The notes below the pieces were generated by a model, which worked only from the letters and a program-made list of their open reading frames with translations, had not been told where the DNA came from and searched no databases. Shown in pieces: positions 22,101-33,295 of a stretch of 64,000 nt of DNA. The translations under genes were made by a program, and so were the position numbers. This DNA is from Scopulariopsis brevicaulis (lineage: Eukaryota; Ascomycota; Sordariomycetes; Microascales; Microascaceae): contig JAGFNX010000098.1 of assembly GCA_017657125.1 (NCBI GenBank), positions 62,001-126,000 of the forward strand, written 5' to 3'. The first letter of the stretch is position 1. Each line of letters begins with the position of its first letter.

Positions 22101-25100
22101 TGAAGTATCCAGGGTAAGAGCCATCATCATGACCACAGATGAAAGTGACCCTGCGCACGCGGCGGGCGAGAAGGTCATCGCGCGATTGTTCCACAATGGG
22201 AACGATTCGAGCAAGGATCTCTTGATCTTTCTGGCCTTCAGCGTTGCGAACCGCAACGTTCACCACGGCCGACAGTTCTTCGGACTCCGAAGGCGATGTC
22301 TTGATGTTCGCGGGCTTCCTCTTGCCGTTGAGTTCACTCATCAGAGCAGGGCTGGATTTCCGCTTCGAGGACGGCAGGGCCTCCAAGGCCTTCGGGAGAA
22401 GCTCCTCGGCCTCCTCGAGATAGGTGCAAGGGACAATGACACCCTTCCGGTTGGGTTCCTCGTCCCACTTGCTCGCGAGCCTGTACGACATGTCGCTGAT
22501 CGAGTGGACCCTCTTGAACTCGCCGGTGGGGGTGGCAGGCTCAGAGGGGGCCGCAGACTGGATGGGGAGGCCAAATTCGGACTGCCCAATCTTGCGAAGA
22601 GCGAAGTCCCACGAGAGGAACAGAGGCGTGTCGGAGTCATCGTGGTGATACGAGACCTGCTTCAGCACGTACGCACGGTACGCCCGGCGTATATACACCT
22701 CGAGAGATGCCAGGCTGACCCAGGGGTCCTCATGAGCGAAGAAGAGTGGCAGGACGTCAAAGACGGTGTACTTGGAGTCGACCACCTCCTTAATGATGTC
22801 GATGCTGGGCTCCCTGTGTTCCCAGCCCGTCTCACCATACTGCGACTCGACCACCGAGGACCGAAGGATGTGCTCCATCTGCGCCGTCCTTTCCTCGAGG
22901 GACGGCATTGAGCACTGGATCATGATCTCACGCGCCCTGAGAGCAACCTTGGCCGTCGAGCGAGATGCTTGCAGCTCCGTGAGTTGACGCAGGATGTCGC
23001 GGAAAAACTTGCCAACGTTGCCGACCTTGGGCTTGTTCGGGTGGTATTCGTCCAGGATTGCAAGGACCAACGAGCTCTTGGGGCCGACGCGACTGTGGGA
23101 CAGAACAATTTGAACCACCTTCATAATATCGTCCTTGTGCTGGTCGCGGAGCTTGAGAACGACACTGTCCTCCTGTTGACGCTGGCCAATGAACAGCTTC
23201 TCGATGTCCCAGTACAACTGGAGCAAATCCTTGATGAGATTGAGCTCTCGGGCTTTCTGGCCCTCAGCGTAAAGCTCCATCACCTCAAGTAGAGGAGCCA
23301 GCGTAGACTTCAGCAGAGGAACGTCGGCTGGATCGACGTGCTCGTCGGCGAATTTATGGAACGCCCGGGCGAGGGGCTTGGCAGGGAATTCGGATTGGCG
23401 GGATTTGGCTCGCTCCAAGATCTGAGACAGTTGACTCGAGAGTCTGTTGGGCATGCGGGAGTCGAGCGCCGAGAACTGGGCGTGCCACTCGCTGTAGGGC
23501 AAATCCGGATCGCGGAGAACCGTGATCAGGTCGGTGAGCGTCTGCTGCATTATAACGGCGTTATCGTACCCAAGCAGAATGTTCTCCAGCGTGCCGTAGA
23601 GGAGAGAGAACCTCTGCGACGCCTTCTTTCCAACGACAACGGGGTCGCCGTACTCCGGAAGCTTGCTCATGAACGGCTCAGCCTGCTTCACCTTTGTGGG
23701 GTCATCCAGGGCTAGGATTGCCAAGATGTCGCCGGCCTCAAGCGTGGTACCGGGCTGCTTGATCAATTGTACAACACCAGGCTCTTGAGCAACAAGAGGC
23801 AAATACATCTTCATGACCTCCACCTCGGCGAAGGACTGGCCAGCCTTGACGTGCTCGCCGTTGGAGACCGTGTATTTGACAAGCTTGCCGGGGCTGGGCG
23901 TCCGCAGCTGAGTCGGATCATTTTCCTGCTCCAGCAAACAAGTCTTCGAATCGACAGACACGCGAGTGGCGCCGACCTCGTCCTTCCAGTACACGTTGTG
24001 CGAGCGTCCGTCCAGGAGGACGAGAAGGCCACCATCGCTGAGGGCACGGACACCAACAGCGCACTTGGACCCGTTGATGAAGATGTGATACGTGGAGGCG
24101 CTCGCTCGCGTTACCGTGAACTTGTAGCGCTCGCCTTCGTAGATGAAGTCGATGGCGAATACCGTCTTGAGGATGTCCTTCGAGGGCACCTGACCTTTCT
24201 CGAGCCCGGCCCGATACTCCGCCATGCACTCTTCACTGGCAATGTGCGCCTTGGTGACGGCACCGCAAACGACGGCGAGCATACGATCGGGCCGCTCCGC
24301 GGTGAGCTTCTTGGAAATCATCTCGTCCAGCCACCCGGTGGTGATGGTGTTGTCCTCGAAGGCCTCGGTCTCCAGGAGCTTGATGAGGTACTCCACGGTG
24401 GTCTTAAAGTCACCGCGAATGTTGAGTTCCTTGAGGGCCACGACCATGTGTTTCCGAGACGCCTGGCGGTTCTCACCATAGGCGAAGATGTGTCCGAACT
24501 GCGAGTCAGAGAAGCTGTGGATCTTACTCTGAGTGCTGACCGAGAAGTAGCCCCAAACGTTCGAGCTACTACGGAAGTTCAGGTCGTGCATGACACCGCT
24601 CGACGGCTTGAATCCCTCGCCAGGGTCCTCCGACGTGATACGACAAGCAGTCGTGTGGCCCTTGGGGCGTGGCCGGCGCTGCGTCTTCTCACTCTCCGGG
24701 TTCTTGAATTCGAAGTCGATTTCCGTCGACGTCCGAGGATCAACACCGTAGAGCAGACGAATATCGCGGATCCTGTGCAGGGGGATACCCATGGCAACCT
24801 GGAGTTGGGCCGCGGGCAGGCTCACGCCACTCACCATCTCGGTCGTGGGATGTTCAACCTGGAGACGGGGGTTGAGCTCGAGGAAGTAGAACTTGTCGTC
24901 TGCGTGGGAGTAGAGGTATTCGACGGTGCCAGCGGAGACATAGCCGACCAGCTTTCCGAGCCTGACGGCCGCCTTTTCCATGGCTTGGAACGTCTCCGGC
25001 TTCGCAATCGTCACAGGCGCCTCTTCGATGATCTTTTGGTGTCGTCGCTGCACGGAGCAGTCTCGGCCGAAGAGAGAGATGTTGTTTCCGTACTGGTCGG

Positions 25101-26147
25101 CAAGCAGCTGGACCTCGAGATGCCTGGCATTACCGGCCAGCTTCATGATGAAGATCGGGGACCCAGGAATTTCGCTAGCGGCGGATTTAAAGAGCTGCTC
25201 AAAGCCCTCCTCTTCTATAGCTTTCCGAATACCCTTGCCGCCGCCGCCCTCTGACGCCTTAATCATGACTGGGAAGCCGATCTGCTTGGCCCTCTCCAAG
25301 CCCTCCTCCCAGCTGTTGACACACCCTTGTTTGTAGACTTCGTCCGTGACGGTAACGATCCCGTCGTCGTCGACAACCACCTCGTCCACGCCAGTACCCG
25401 ACCAAGGAATACATGGTACAGCCGCATGCTGGGCAACAATTGTTGACGAAATCTTGTCGCCGAGTGAGCGCATTGCAGAGCCGGGAGGTCCGATGAAGAT
25501 GATCTTCTTTGGCGACGCCGCGAGAGACTCGGGGAGCTTCGGGTTTTCGGAGGCGTGGCCCCTAAATCACCAAGGTTAGCTTCACTGTTCTGTCTCCCTA
25601 ATTCCTCGCACTGAAGCTTACCAGCCTGCCCACACAGCGTGGACATCCATTCGTTCCGCGACGTCGACAATCAGCTCGACGTTTGCATAGTTGTTGTTAT
25701 TAGTGCCGCCCGGTACTTCCACGTAGTGGTCCGCCATCCGAATGTAGTCGGCATTGGCCGCAAGATCCTCTGGCGTGGCCATGACGGTGAAGTGGATGGC
25801 CTTCTCGTCGCCAAAAGTCTCGTACGCCCACTTCCGCACAGATCGGATTTCCTTGACGGCCGCAATACCATTGTTGGCGATGAGGACCTAGCAAGCCAAT
25901 TGTTAGATTCTTGTTCTTGTGGCACGTAACGTACACCCGCCAATCGACCACTACTCACGTTCGTAATGACGGTGTGTCCATCGTGTTCCGCCACGAAGTC
26001 CTTCACCTTGGACGGCGCGGCATTCTCGAGGCGGTTCCCGCCGATGAAGTGGTCTGCCAGCTTGTGCTTATCCGCATAGCTTGCCTTCCCGTTGGCGTTG
26101 GCCGGGTTCCGCGCCACTCCGTTCGCCGGTGTCGTTATTTCGGTCAT
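19159..26147 (-). CDS. acc1: Acetyl-CoA carboxylase (multifunctional, biotin-containing)
   Basis: Three exons, 26147-25959, 25887-25622 and 25561-19159, with introns of 71 and 60 bp, give 2285 residues, the usual fungal length. It makes malonyl-CoA from acetyl-CoA, the committed step of fatty-acid synthesis, in the cytosol. The biotin carboxylase domain fills roughly residues 50-560: VLIANNGIAAVKEIRS, the ATP-grasp loop KASEGGGGKGIRKA near 253, and FLELNPRLQVEHPTTE. The biotin carrier motif EVEVMKMYLPL places the biotinyl-Lys near residue 736. The long central region follows. The carboxyltransferase halves occupy about 1450-2100: RIYLSANSGARLGIAEE, GIGAYLVRLGQR, LTGAPALNNLLGREVY and LANWRGFSGGQRDMYNEVLK. 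All key motifs are intact. Both introns lie within the first 155 codons. Confidence 0.97.
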
Positions 26148-26302
26148 CGTGGAGAAGTATAGGTTGAAGGATTATGCGCGAGGCGCAGGGGGTATGTGTT
26201 GCGGGGGCTCGCGTAGATGCAACGTATTGAGGAGAGGTATTAGATTAGGGAATATGGAGTCGGAATCGTAAAGGACGTCGCTTCGGCTTGGTGAAGGAGA
26301 AG

Positions 26303-26417
26303 CTGGTATCAAGGACAACAGTCAGTGTCTGGCCGAAGCTTCCAGCCTGGGCTGTTCCGTCGCTAGACAAGAACGGATTCGAGGCAGCTTTGGAGTAGTT
26401 CGGAGCGCTGTACTTAC
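26303..26417 (-). other. Candidate intron in the 5' leader of acetyl-CoA carboxylase
   Basis: On the minus strand, 155-270 bp upstream of the ACC start codon, there is a strong donor (TTT followed by GTAAGTAC), a CACTGACTG branch-like site and an acceptor ATACCAG. The 115-bp length fits a fungal leader intron. There is no transcript evidence, so this is inference from splice signals. Confidence 0.4.
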
Positions 26418-28650
26418 AAAGAAGGGGTCGGGTCTCCTAGGGGTAAGTGGTGGTCGAGGACAGGTTTGAGAAGAGACCTGTCGTATCGGATGAGGCCTCG
26501 TGGAAGAAGTGGAGGGATCAACGATGAGTATACCCGATCAACTTCCGCACTCGAAGATAGGTAGTGTACAGGATAAACACAGGAAGGCAGTTCGCAAGTA
26601 ATGAACTAAATGCCCGAGGGGATGTGATGGTTGGGAAAGTTGAGGGAAGCGCATTAAAAGGGATAAAACAAGAATCGGAGCTGCTGTCTTCAGATCAATA
26701 ATAAGCTGGGATCCTACTGGCCGGCCTTGGAGTAGCGGATCATGCAGCCTCTCCGGAGCTGCGGGACCACACCAAACTATTTTTTTTGTTGAAGGTGCCA
26801 AATTTCCCCTCGACGCCTGCCACAAGGGGCGTGGCGCTAGCCAATGGCTGACGTCCTGGGCCTGTTGGGGAAGCTTTGGACGGAGGGGGTGGGGCTCACT
26901 GGTTTTAAGTGCCTCCTCCGTCGCAGTGTCCCGAAGGCGACTACCGTCTACGGCTAACACACACCCCTTGCCGGGGAAGGCGCAACCCTGAAGGGTACCT
27001 GGCATGCAAGTGCCACCGACGGCTGGTGACGAACCCGCCCTGTGGTACCTGCTGATAGAGTCTTATCGATAGCATTGATACTGATCAATAACACTCGAAG
27101 GAGGGTGGTTAAAGAGCCAAGGGACTCTCGGGGGAGTAACTGCTATTAACTTCACGCCCACGCCTGGCACTTCATCCAAAGTTGCTTAGAAGTTACGGCT
27201 TCATAGGATTGCCGCTGGGAGGTTCGAAACTCCTTGGTGTAGTTCATGGAAGAGGCACGGAATCGTCGGAGGTCAGTTCCCAACTGCATCAAACCGTTGG
27301 GTTACCTTGCCCCGCACAGAATAGAAGCCGCAAGTTCTACTCGGTTAATGTAGCCAGTGACACCTGAGACTGAGCGCTTTCTTCTTCACATCTTCCACTG
27401 GTCAGGCGGGATTCACACGGTGTATTTACCGTCAGGGACTAAAAAAAAGAGGCGCAGTCGGCTGGCAGTTCGGGTTATTCGCATCAAGATGGATTCGATC
27501 CGAGTATCTAGCCGTGCGGAGCACAGTGCCCTTTCGCCCATGCACGGTCTCAGCACAATCCCCCAATCTCAACATCTCGTTGATTACCCCACACCCCCCT
27601 CCCCCATCAGCAACGTCACTCCTCCCGCCAGCAATGGAAATAGTGGCGTATCTCCAGAAGGGTTCCAACTCCTCCACGCGAGTATCTGCAGGGTTCCGAG
27701 CTGTTGTTTTGCTCGGGCATTTCGATCTCCGATCCGAACTCGAGGGTAGACGGCCTGTGACACCCCACAGGAAGGACTCGGACACCCAGCTCCGAGGGTA
27801 AGTCCGACCCCAGGTTTTCGAGGCCGCTCCCGACGGCCTAAAACCGTTGGGGATAGTCGGGCATCGAGCTCCCGTCACCGCCTTGTTGGAGCGGTGGGGA
27901 CGCAACAAACACCCCTCTTCCCTTCTTCTTCTCAGACACAGTTCCATACTTAAGGGCCAGTTTATCGTGGAGGAACTGGACGATGACACTGCTCTCCCGG
28001 GGGGAGGGCGGAGCGTGATATGCACCTCGGCCTCACCCGCAGATCCCCAACAGCTTGTCCGCCCGCCTTATCCTGAACGATGGCACCCTCCCACGAGCCT
28101 AACCCGATTAGGGTGTTTGCGCAACATTCCCAGAATCCTACCTCGCCGTCTTGTCCCCATCCAAAAGACACCTTTCGCCCGGCACTAATATAGTTTACGC
28201 GGGGAGATCCGAGATGCCGTCGTGTCTGGCGTCCCGCGCTGCGTCCATGTACACGTAGAGCTCGCATATCGAAATCTCGGAAGTGCAGCACGAAGGCTCA
28301 TAAGACTTCGGAGGATTGGCTCGATCGGATTAGACTAGTAACGAGGCGTCTCTAGGCAGGCACCGTTTAAATTTACCTAAAGCGCATGAGTTACCATAAT
28401 GGTAGATTACTTCAATCACGGTGATGCAAGTCCCGGCGGACATCCGTTTCCTCGTCCTTCAGCCCGGGGCTAGCACACTTACACCCCTCCGAGGCCGACG
28501 TCGTCCAGGATGGACCCCAGATATGTCACCTCCAAATATAGAAACCAGCGAACCCCTATTAAACGACGTCTGTAACGGGCCATTGCCCTATAAGCCACGT
28601 GCCTGTCTTAGACAAGATTGGCAAGTCCCTGAGCGGGCCTAGTCACTTGC

Positions 28651-28940
28651 CCCGTCCCCTTCCCTGAGGCTTCCCCACACCTCTTGATTCGAGAACACTT
28701 GGCCAGCCAGGAACGCGAACTGGTTCCTAGCGTATGAAGCTCTCACCTCAGAGATCAGGGGTTGTATCTCGGACTCATCTTTCCCCGCCCAGCTACCACT
28801 TCGACCTTTATCTCGTCCCCGTCCTTAGGCCTTCCCCACGCGTCTTTCTTGGAGAACGCTTGACCAGGAATAGACTTGGTTCTCCAGCCCATGGAATTCT
28901 GATTATATCTTGGGATTATGTTTCCCCGCCTAACTATTAT
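28651..28940. repeat. Diverged direct tandem repeat, two units of ~130-150 bp
   Basis: The segment 28651-28800 and the segment 28812-28940 align in order over several blocks: CYCGTCCCC, GGCYTTCCCCAC, GAGAACRCTTG, a CTTGGTTC/CTGGTTC block and TTTCCCCGCC. Many mismatches are transitions: CAGCTACCAC in the first copy faces TAACTATTAT in the second. No coding capacity was recognised in either unit. Confidence 0.55.
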
Positions 28941-29714
28941 GGGTCATATCATATCTATAGGAGCATCGCCGCAGGCCTTCAAATGGCATCGCTCCGTCAT
29001 GAGTGACGGTCCTGGACTCTAAGCGGTTGATTCACCCGCGATGCCCACAAGTGTAAATCATTTCATGCTTTGTACCGTTCCGCCTTATATGACGATTAAT
29101 GCCTGTCGAGTGTCCTCCATCGTCGCAAACTCGATCACATCCTCAGCGACAGCTTAGGGTTAAAAGAGGTTTGGCAGTCATGTCGAGATTTAGAGCGAGG
29201 TGATCCCATCAACGTCCAAGAACACCGGAAAACACTACCTTTAAGTGAAGATGAAACACTCATTCTTAACAAAGAAGAAGTACCCAGTTACGGCGTGCTA
29301 TCTAAGGAGGTATCGGGTATGTAATGCCTGCGAAAACGAAAACAGCCCCCCTTCTCCTTTCCTGATTCCCCCCTCCAATATTACAAAAAAGTCGAAGGAA
29401 CGAAAAGAGACAAAGAAGCCTTCCCACCTCTCCAAAAACAAAGAAAAATGATGACGAGAAGAAAAGATTGTGTACGGGCAAAGACCCGTAGAGCCATACC
29501 AAAACAAGAAAGAGAATGTAATGTCCCAGTTGCCCCTCCCAATTGCTGAACGAAGCCCCCAAATTGAATATGTCCATGTCGTGACCGTAACCCCAATGAC
29601 ACCCACGCCCCAAACCATACGCCCCAGTTCATAAAAGCCCAAAAGAACAGAATACAATCTGCGGGTGCAATCCGGAGACCCCAGGGCCTCCCCGCACCCG
29701 CTTAGCACCACTGC

Positions 29715-31539
29715 TCAGTACGTCTCGTCTAGATCCTCCAGGGGCGTCGGCTCCCGGAAGCCTATCCCGCTGCTACCCCGCCTGCTACCGACGCTCTGCC
29801 GCCCGCCAGGCGCCGGGATGCGGCTGGCAGGAGCCTCGCCCTCGTGCTTGGAGTACGTACTTCCCCGTCGACTCGGCGTCCGGATGTCCTCTTCGTCAAT
29901 GTCGTCAGAGTCGAAGCGGCTCATGCTCGCAGAGTGCCCGTGGACGCTCCCGCTTAGGGAGCTCCGCGGTCGGCTCATCGGCGTCCGCACGCCGGAGAGA
30001 CTAGCTCGGCTTTGGGGGCGCGGCGGCGGCTGCATTTCCGACCTACTGGCGGGTCGGGCGATCCCAGACGATATGCTAGCTCGGGAGCTGGGCCGTGACA
30101 CCGATGCCTCGGAGTCGCCGTTGGGGGTCCTGTTGGGGAGTGGCCCGAAGGAGAGCCGACCGATCCCAGAGGTGCTGAGCCGAGGGATGTGCCTGGAACC
30201 TTGCGTGCTCCGCCGCATCTGTGGGGTGTGGGTGGGCGTCGTATCGCCGCTCATCATCGGAGCGCTGGCCGTCGAGCCCGTCCCCCGCTTCCTCGATCGG
30301 ATAGTAACCGTCGAGGGAACGTTGCTTATGCCGCGGGCTGACCCTACGGGAGATACCCGCGGCGGGGTATTCAAGCGCGACGGTAGCCTCGAGCGGGCCG
30401 TGTGCACGCGGGCCTCCAAGCGCTGGACTTGCGCCGTAAGAGTCCGGATGTGAGTGAGAGAGTTCGAGGCAGGTGGTTTGTGTGACGTGGGGCGCGGAGC
30501 GGTCGATCGGTTAACGGGAGTCCTAACCGTTGGGTTGGACGCAGACAAGCGCGCCGTAGGTCTCCTGGTGGTTGATGAGGATAAAGCGTTGGTTCGGGGC
30601 TTTGGCGTAATGCTGTTGTCTGCCGATGGGAGGCGAGTCTTCCTTGGCGACGCAGGGGTCTTGAGGAGCGAGCTCCTGGGCTTGGAAATTGACGTGGAAG
30701 CGTCGGACATGGGAGGTGACGGTGGGTCCTGGATGTGAGGCTTGCTTGGCGGTAGGTCGACAGTCTCTGGCGGTGTGGTGATGAGAGGGGAGCTGGCCGT
30801 CGATTCGGGCGAGTTTTCGGCATTCTTGTCGAATGTTGGAGACTCCGGAACGGAAATGTCGGACGATATCATGGAAAGGTGGCGCGACTCGTACTTTCGA
30901 ACCTTTTCCTGGAGCACCTCGGCTTCGATCTTGACGTCGGAAAGCTCTTCCCTCAGGCGCTGGGATTCGATGCGCAGGTTCTCGCGCTCCTGCTCACCCT
31001 GGCGAATCTCCTCTTCCAGCATCACGCCTCGCTCGATGGCGACGTTATACTTGGATTCGAGATCCTCGAGGGAAGACGTAGTGTTGCGGGCCTGGCGCTC
31101 GAAGTCATCGTTTGCGACCTCGGTATCGCGCAGCTTGAACTGCAGGGTCCGAGTCGTGTCTCGCAACCTGGTGATTTCCTTTTCGAGGGAGTTCTGCGCT
31201 GCGCTCGCCTCGCCCTTGGACTCTCGGTATTTCCTCTGCGCGGCATGTGTTAGTGGATGCATGCAGACACCCGAAGGCAAGGGTATTCTCGGCGTCTGTC
31301 ATTCCACATACCTTCCACTCGTCGACCTCATAGTTCAAGCTCTCCGCCTTCTCCTTGAGCACCCTCTCCCGCTTCTCGGCCGCGTCGATATCCTTCTCTA
31401 GCTCCGCTTCGAGCTCGCGACTGGACTCCCTGAACTCGGCGAGCTCCTGCTCGAGTTGCTCGTATTGCGCCTTGTACCACGAGAGGGTCTCCTCCGTGCT
31501 CGCGCCCCGGGGGGGCGGCGAAGAAGGCGGCTCGCCCAT
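29715..31539 (-). CDS. nudE: NudE/Ndel1-type nuclear distribution protein
   Basis: Two exons, 31539-31312 and 31235-29715, with a 76-bp intron (GTATGT...GCAG), give 582 residues. After MGEPPSSPPP the protein has SWYKAQYEQLEQELAEF and a coiled coil to about residue 190 (RERVLKEKAESLNYEVDEWK, RKYRESKGEASAAQNSLEKE, LESKYNVAIERGVMLEEEI). This is the NudE N-terminal signature. NudE proteins bind the LIS1 homologue NudF/PAC1 and dynein and thereby support nuclear migration and hyphal growth. The C-terminal ~380 residues are Ser/Pro/Arg/Thr-rich and probably disordered, as in filamentous-fungal NudE (ro-11 in Neurospora), with a short conserved block TAQVQRLEARVHTARSRLP. The family call is firm; function is by homology. 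Confidence 0.9.
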
Positions 31540-33295
31540 GATTCGCAGACTTTAGTCGTCGCGCAACCTAATCCGGGTATTGGTGACACATGTGATGTTG
31601 CAGTCGGCCGAGGTTTGTGTTGGGCGACGAGATGCGCGGCGAACGTCTGGCGTGAATTGGCGGTGGGCGGTTTAATGCGACGGCGGTGGCGGAAAGCAGA
31701 CAAGGTCGTTCCGTGCAAACAAGAAGTGTCGCTGTTTGCTCTAGTAAATTCGCCCCGATAGTCTCCTAGGCTGCGCTCGAGAGAGGCGCGATGGTGGACG
31801 GGCGGCCGAAACGATTAAAGAACGAAAATGAATAATAAAGAGTTATGCGAAGTATGCGAAATCGAAGGTCGAAAGGCGGTGCCGGAAAGAACGAAGAGTC
31901 GAGAAGTCGCCAAGTAGTCCCGCTGGACCCGACTTACCTGGTGTTGCTTACCTTGGGCGATTTCGCTGTCGAGAAGGCCGAGTTGGGGATGTCGGCGATG
32001 GTGTTGATGGGGAGTCGTTGCCCGCCCATCGCGGAAATTGGGGGGGGGCTTCGCGGATTGTTTGAGGTGGTCGGTGGTCCACGTCCTAGCAGATCGCCCC
32101 TCCCACAGTGCGCTGTTGTGGTGGCTGAGGAACGTTCCTGGGAGAGGCGCGGGGTCTTCTTTGATTGGGCGTGGCAGGCCACGCTATTACCATGGGCAAC
32201 CCACATGTGAAGAGGTAAACGGACACCTGGGTAGAGACTTACCAGATACTTTATTAGTCATGGTTAATACCTAGGCCTCTCCTCTGTTTCGGGTATCCTT
32301 CTTAATAATGTCCTCTTAACTAAGTGCCTGGCCCTTGAATGAAACTATCCAAATGGTAGGGATGAAGTCTCTAAAAGACAGCACAAAGGTTTCTCAGAAG
32401 TTCTCCCCTTCCCCCCCCCCCGGTCTCGTTAGATCAGTATTGGCCAATACGAGCATCCCCATCCCCCAACCACCAACCTCCTCAGGCAGCATCAGGGTTG
32501 GATTCTGGAATATTGCCGTTCTCAGATCCTCCTATTTCTCCCGATACCTTCGATGGCAACCATGTTGACGCCCGGACCTGACCCACGATACAAGGTAGTC
32601 ACTCTATCCAGCTATCCAGCGGACAGCCCAGCACGGGTTCAGGAGAAGCCACGGCAACTTCAAAGTCCACCGCTAATGCAAGCCCAACTCAGCGCTCCTG
32701 TTCCTGCATCATCAATCCCCACAATGCCGTCCAACACTTTCCGCCGCCTTCCCGATCCGAAATGCTCCGACGTGTCTTGGTGTTTGATGGAACCCAGATG
32801 GGAAAGGCCACTACTTGTATGACGTCGCTAATATCGGGCATGAACTGTCTGAGTTTTGCCGTGACGCTTCAAACGTAGCTATATTTAGCCAAAACGGACA
32901 GCATCAAGCAGCGGTGTTTCAGCAGGCTGTTCTTATTAACAACGGTCACGAAGCGTCCAGAGCTATTCGCCTCGTCCCACACCATACACGTGTAGGTCTG
33001 GTGTCTTGCTGGTAACTGACCACATTCACTAGTCATCTACTTCGTCTGCGGGATTATTACTCACGTCTCCACGCCACGTCACGTTTGATTATCACGGGCG
33101 CAGACGCCGGGCGCATGACTCCTCGAAAAATACCTTGCTATGAGATAGGCCTGCGCATCTCAAGTACTGATCTTGGACATTCCTGGTCTCATATCTTGTC
33201 CCACCACCTCAAATCTGCCTGACCACACCACGTATAACACTAAAACCATCGTGTCTCTGAGGGTTTACCGGCACAGCTTTCATAGAGGCTTGGGT
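31540..33295. other. Upstream region of nudE and 3' flank of the four-CFEM gene
   Basis: 1.76 kb without a supported gene. The nudE promoter should lie in the first several hundred bases. A short poly-C run occurs near 32412-32421. The rest shows only short open frames. Confidence 0.5.

Larger units (their letters stand above)
26148..29714. other. Long upstream region of acetyl-CoA carboxylase
   Basis: 3.57 kb separate the ACC start from the stop of the next minus-strand gene. The part nearest ACC probably contains its promoter and a leader intron (26303-26417). The distal part has only short open frames without motifs and an imperfect tandem repeat at 28651-28940. No coding gene could be supported. 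The last ~400 bp contain A-rich stretches that probably belong to the 3' UTR of nudE. Confidence 0.5.

Noticed and set aside
21373..22911. Long open frame (512 codons) on the plus strand inside the ACC gene
   Set aside because: It is antisense to a highly conserved coding region; GC-rich codon bias creates such mirror frames. The peptide has no family motif.
23767..25254. Second long plus-strand frame (495 codons) antisense to ACC
   Set aside because: Same reason: it mirrors the biotin carboxylase coding strand and has no domain signature.
27210..27250. tRNA-like GGTTCGAAACTCC segment
   Set aside because: The T-arm would need an eight-base loop, and no matching acceptor, D and anticodon arms were found.
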